64,000 bases of DNA, taken from Candidatus Aminicenantota bacterium (GTDB lineage Bacteria; Acidobacteriota; Aminicenantia; UBA2199). Position numbers and translations under genes: made by a program. The first letter of the stretch is position 1. Each line of letters opens with the position of its first letter. Where the stretch lies: the NCBI GenBank assembly GCA_026393835.1, contig JAPKZK010000104.1, positions 1 through 64,000 of the forward strand, read 5' to 3'. The notes beneath the pieces were generated by a model that saw nothing but the letters and a program-made list of their open reading frames with translations, did not search any database and was not told the DNA's origin. This document shows positions 60,617-64,000 of this stretch, in pieces.

Positions 60617-61548
60617 ACATCCATAAACGTTTCACAGCCAAAAAAACATATCCCCGGCTGGACCATTTCCTGGTGGAATCCCTGCCGGAAATGTCCCGCA
60701 GTCAACTCGTAAAATTAATCAAAGAAAACAAGGTAAAACTCAACAACGAACCGGTCAAGAAGAAAAGTCCCGAAATCCTGGTAGACGACGTGGTGGAAAT
60801 CGAAATATTCCAGCCGGGAAAAAAAGAATATCATCCGACCTTCGAGTTTAAGAAACTTTATGAGGACCCCTATCTATTGATCATCGATAAGCCGGCCGGC
60901 ATTCCCGTGCATAAAGGGGCGGGCGAAGAAGTGGAAACCATCCTGAATGCGTTTCGTTACCATTACCCGCAGGTTAATGAAATAGTGTGCGCCGACGCCG
61001 ACGCCGATAGGCCCGGAATTGTGCACCGGTTGGACAAGGACACGTCGGGAATCCTGCTGTTAGCCAAGGATATCGTAACCATGAGGCGCCTACAAAAGCA
61101 GTTCAAACGCCATGAAGTCAAAAAAACATACCTGGCGTTGGTTTCCGGTCGCATGCGCTACCGGAGTGGAACCATCGATGCGCCCATCGTGCGGAGTCCC
61201 AGGAACCGGACGCGGTTTATTGTGCTGGATAAAGGCCATGAGGTGAAAGGAAATGCCAGGGAAGCAATAACTGACTATTACGTCATCCGGGAGTTTCGAG
61301 ATTTTTCATATGTACGTTTGAGTCCTCACACCGGGCGGACGCACCAGTTGCGGGTTCATCTTTCCCATGCCGGCAACCCCATATTGGGAGACAGGGTTTA
61401 CGGCAAAGCAAGCTCCTTTGAGCGGTTGGCGCTGCACGCCTACAGCATTGAATTCACTCATCCCATTACCGGGTTGACGATGGTTTCCTATTCGCCGTTC
61501 CCTCCCCTATTCCGGGAATACCTTAAATCAATGTACCACCCTTCTTAG
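60613..61548 (+). CDS. RluD-family 23S rRNA pseudouridine synthase
   Basis: 311 residues; a GTG start overlaps the lgt stop (GTGA). An S4 RNA-binding domain (about 15-75) precedes the catalytic domain with GIVHRLDKDTSGILLLAKD (Asp nucleophile), and the GRTHQLRVHLSHAGNPILGD end. Closest to RluD (23S 1911/1915/1917) among RluA-D, though the precise site is not certain. Confidence 0.9.
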   Translation: MNIHKRFTAKKTYPRLDHFLVESLPEMSRSQLVKLIKENKVKLNNEPVKKKSPEILVDDVVEIEIFQPGKKEYHPTFEFKKLYEDPYLLIIDKPAGIPVHKGAGEEVETILNAFRYHYPQVNEIVCADADADRPGIVHRLDKDTSGILLLAKDIVTMRRLQKQFKRHEVKKTYLALVSGRMRYRSGTIDAPIVRSPRNRTRFIVLDKGHEVKGNAREAITDYYVIREFRDFSYVRLSPHTGRTHQLRVHLSHAGNPILGDRVYGKASSFERLALHAYSIEFTHPITGLTMVSYSPFPPLFREYLKSMYHPS

Positions 61549-61590
61549 CCACGGACGAACACACGCTTCGCGACGAACACGGACAGTTTT
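61549..61590. repeat. GCCACGGAC-type dispersed repeat
   Basis: GCCACGGACGAACACACG followed by CGACGAACACGGACAG. Third locus of this family in the window, right after the pseudouridine-synthase gene and 56 bp before the third 21-bp array. Confidence 0.45.
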
Positions 61591-61645
61591 TTTGTCCGCG
61601 TATGGGCGATTGCACGGATTATCACAAATTATTTTCCTTCACGCT

Positions 61646-62023
61646 TCAATGTCCAATGTTAAGGAACCAATGTCCGACGGTAATCCATCAATGTCCGTTG
61701 GTAAGGTATCAATATCCGATGGTAATCTGTCAATGTCCAATGGTAAGGAACCAATATCCGTTGGTAATCTGTCAATATCCGACGGGAAGGAACCAATATC
61801 CGTTGGTAATCTGTCAATATCCGGTGGGAAGGAACCAATATCCGTTGGTAATCTGTCAATATCCGACGGGAAGGAATCAATATCCGTTGGTAATCTGTCA
61901 ATATCCGACGGTAATCCATCAATGTCCGTTGGTAAGGTATCAATGTCCGGCGGTAATTCGTCAATGTCCAATGGTAAGGAACCAATGTCCGACGGTAATC
62001 CGTCAATGTCCGTTGGCAGTTCA
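61646..62023. repeat. tandem 21-bp repeat array 3 (18 units)
   Basis: Eighteen units of exactly 21 bp of the form TCAAT(A/G)TCC then GNNGGNAA then GGAA or TCTG/TCCA. TCCGTTGGTAATCTG and TCCGACGGGAAGGAA-type units alternate over the middle part, giving a 42-bp period. Both strands are open in several frames (heptads SMSVGKV or DIDRLPT), no ribosome site seen. With its flanks, this fills the 590-bp gap between 61548 and 62139. Confidence 0.93.
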
Positions 62024-62063
62024 TCATGACGGCACGCCGTCGCCCGGAGACCATGAAAATTTT

Positions 62064-62095
62064 TGCCACCAAGACACCAAGGCACCAAGGCACCA
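62064..62095. repeat. GCCACCAAG-type tandem repeat
   Basis: GCCACCAAGACACCAAGGCACC then AAGGCACCAAG, three and a half units of about 9 bp. Same family as the hairpin at 56326-56400. Confidence 0.5.
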
Positions 62096-62138
62096 AGTTT
62101 TTTTCTTCGCGGTCCTTCGCGTTCTTCGCGGCTCCAGC

Positions 62139-63980
62139 TTATTTTTCACGGGCTTCGAGTTTCTTTTCGAGGTCGTCCACGTCCTGTTTGTATTGTAGGC
62201 GCAGGTCATTTTTGCGGCAGAGTTTGCAGGCGTTCCGGGCTTTGGCCATTAACATTTCTTTCCGGCCAATCCTGGATTCAGATGCCTCATGCAGGTAAAA
62301 CTCGGTCAGGTAAAGGTATACCCTGGGATTCGGCATAAATGAGATGGATTTTTCAAACTCTTCTTTTGCTTCATCCCTTTTTTCCTGTTTAAAATAATAC
62401 CGTCCCAGGCATTCGTGATATAAGGCTGACAGACGGTCTTTTTTAATCTCGACCTTTTGAATTTTTTCGTTCTTTTGAGTATCATCCAGAGGTTTTTGAG
62501 CAATAATATTGTCCAGTTCCTTTTTGGCATTCTCTTCAATGTCATTTATCTCTTTATCTACCAGGTTTTTAATATTTTTAAGAGTATCTTTGGATTTATC
62601 ATCTTCAGTTAAAATATTTTTACCGATAGATATGGCCCGTTCAACTTTTGAGAACATAAAGCCGATGGCTATCTCTGCCTTTGCTAAAGGAGAGGCATCC
62701 TGATAGGACTCTGCCTCTTTAAATGTTTTTTCAGCTTCAGCAAAAGTTTGGATTTCCAAATACACCCAGCCCATTCTCAGCAGGGTTTCCAATATGTCAA
62801 CATTACTTTTTAGGGCCTTTGCCATTTCTAAGGCGCTTTGATAATGAGAGATGGCTTCGTCATATTTTAAAAGTTCATAATAGAAAGATGCCAGGTTAAA
62901 ATGAGTTCTGTCCAGGGTTTCGATATATGATTTGTATTCCTGTGTAGCTTTGTCATACGATTTATCTTCGATGATATCATGGGATTCTTTAAAAAATTTG
63001 GCGGCCTCTTCGAAAGATTTCTTTCTTTTGTCAGGATCACGGAGTATTTTCCCTTCTTTGATATAAGCTTCACCGATTTTTTCGAGTATCTCATTTTTTT
63101 GAAGTATATTCAATTCGGGTTTATCAAGGTGAAAACAGATTTGCAATTCATGTATGGCCTGGCTGTAGTCTTTTAGATTAAAATAAACCTCACCGAGAAC
63201 TTTCCGTATTTCAGAGTCGTATGGATTTAACCGGACAGCTTGCCTGGAGGCTTTTAATGCTTCATCATAGGAACCTAATAACAAATATGCAGTTGCTAAG
63301 TGCATGTACAATCCCAGTATTTTGAGCTCATTCGGGTATTTAACTTTCAGTTTATTGATCGCTGACTCCAACTTTTCCTTAGCTTTGTAACATGAAGGCT
63401 TTCTTCTGGTCTGAAGAAGAAGTAGTGCTGACTTTATATCGATTTGGATATTCATCCATGTAAAAGAATCACTTTTAATTTGTTTATTAAAACTATTTAT
63501 TAATTGGGAAGTTTCTTTCTTCCATTTGACAATATCTCTATTACTGTGCATTAGTTTTCTCAATTCATAAAGAAGTCCATTTCGGCGGGCTTTATTATCT
63601 TCCTCCATAGGCTTCTGGGCTACTGATACAATGACATCTTTATCTTTTTTATGTTTCTTTGCATTCCTATCCACCTTTGTTAGCTCCAGGGCCTCTGATA
63701 CAAGTCCTTCAATACGTTTGATCATTTCATCTTGATAACTTTTATCTTTATGAATTATTTCCGCCGCGGCATCCAGGAAATGGCTATAACCATCATTTAC
63801 AACATCCAGGTACTCATTTTCCTTTTTCTTTTCATATAATTTCGCATTTACATTGATATAAAAAGCCCAAAAAGAAAAAGGATCGTTAACATCCACATCA
63901 TCCTCGAAAACACGCTTAAAGGCATTACATGCTTTTTGTGCATTTTTTGTGTCTATCTCAACTTTGTTATTGTTGTCCAT
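62139..63980 (-). CDS. TPR-rich cytoplasmic protein of unknown function
   Basis: 613 residues. No signal peptide. Helical throughout, with clear TPR units: YMHLATAYLLLGSYDEALKASRQAVRLNP, VLGEVYFNLKDYSQAIHELQICFHL, HFNLASFYYELLKYDEAISHYQSALEMA, RMGWVYLEIQTFAEAEKTFKEAE, and YHECLGRYYFKQEKRDEAKEEFEKSISFMP. The first 130 residues have no TPR and include a FWAFYINVNAKL stretch. The start at 63980 is near the window edge, and a ribosome site is not obvious. Such proteins are often sensors or adaptors paired with a caspase-like (CHAT) or other effector; any partner would lie beyond 64,000. Confidence 0.75.
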   Translation of the reverse strand: MDNNNKVEIDTKNAQKACNAFKRVFEDDVDVNDPFSFWAFYINVNAKLYEKKKENEYLDVVNDGYSHFLDAAAEIIHKDKSYQDEMIKRIEGLVSEALELTKVDRNAKKHKKDKDVIVSVAQKPMEEDNKARRNGLLYELRKLMHSNRDIVKWKKETSQLINSFNKQIKSDSFTWMNIQIDIKSALLLLQTRRKPSCYKAKEKLESAINKLKVKYPNELKILGLYMHLATAYLLLGSYDEALKASRQAVRLNPYDSEIRKVLGEVYFNLKDYSQAIHELQICFHLDKPELNILQKNEILEKIGEAYIKEGKILRDPDKRKKSFEEAAKFFKESHDIIEDKSYDKATQEYKSYIETLDRTHFNLASFYYELLKYDEAISHYQSALEMAKALKSNVDILETLLRMGWVYLEIQTFAEAEKTFKEAESYQDASPLAKAEIAIGFMFSKVERAISIGKNILTEDDKSKDTLKNIKNLVDKEINDIEENAKKELDNIIAQKPLDDTQKNEKIQKVEIKKDRLSALYHECLGRYYFKQEKRDEAKEEFEKSISFMPNPRVYLYLTEFYLHEASESRIGRKEMLMAKARNACKLCRKNDLRLQYKQDVDDLEKKLEAREK

Positions 63981-64000
63981 TTGAGAATGTGGATTTTCAC

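Noticed and set aside
61592..62198. Heptad-repeat ORFs across array 3 (145-198 codons)
   Set aside because: Same reason as for array 1: the open frames result from the period, and their starts lack ribosome sites.

Overview
The window reads as a chromosomal segment of a free-living, Gram-negative-type bacterium of moderate GC. It has lipoprotein genes (lspA, lgt), beta-barrel outer-membrane-like proteins, mpl murein recycling and an NtrY-like kinase. The mix of tandem SBBP-repeat secreted proteins, a Y_Y_Y/AraC propeller regulator, a CBM9/DUF5916 protein, a membrane pyrophosphatase, WD40-STAND proteins and many short dispersed repeats fits Candidatus Aminicenantes (OP8) or a close relative. 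That assignment is inference; no rRNA gene is present to test it.

Layout. 1-11.6 kb: secreted proteins (the 3' part of an M4 metalloprotease with PKD and GEVED domains, and two paralogous seven-blade SBBP proteins of about 1320 residues) and a methyltransferase. 11.6-15.1 kb: a membrane-anchored propeller/AraC regulator, and upstream of it a 47-residue GG-leader RiPP-like precursor with a sigma-54 promoter and enhancer-like half-sites. 15.2-18 kb: envelope proteins. 18.3-18.8 kb: a tandem 21-bp repeat array. 18.9-22.4 kb: a tightly overlapped operon of two glycosyltransferases and an iron-sulfur reductase-like protein. 22.6-25.6 kb: a double-PDZ protein and Mpl. 25.7-31.1 kb: a ParE-like/UvrD helicase/TPR giant with a helical partner, and next to it an in-frame chimeric relic of a second copy of this operon plus a relic of an Rpn transposase. 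31.2-33.6 kb: a polyamine operon (acidic protein, speD, a divergent speD, speE) interrupted by a 111-bp hairpin element. 33.7-39.9 kb: zinc-ribbon/DksA genes, the NtrY-like kinase, an outer-membrane protein and a papain-like protease. 40.2-49.6 kb: an accessory/defence-like island (second 21-bp array, XRE regulator, TIR protein, DUF4258/YgiT toxin-antitoxin pair, and a wHTH gene plus a 1668-residue protein joining a KGGVGR ATPase, an Mrr-type nuclease, a NACHT NTPase, pentapeptide-like repeats and a WD40 propeller), ending in relics of a PIN toxin and of another copy of the WD40 protein. 49.6-61.6 kb: housekeeping genes (amino-acid permease, tRNA-Arg, purC-cvpA-fis-like, hppA, ileS-lspA-lgt-rluD). 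61.6-64 kb: a third 21-bp array and a TPR protein.

The strongest candidates for something undescribed are the two-gene KGGVGR-nuclease-NACHT-WD40 unit behind a consensus sigma-70 promoter, the sigma-54-controlled RiPP-like peptide next to a sensor regulator, the ParE-helicase-TPR operon with its chimeric relic, and three unrelated tandem arrays that all have exactly a 21-bp period (two helical turns) with a 42-bp higher order. Functions are read from sequence motifs only; no database search was run.
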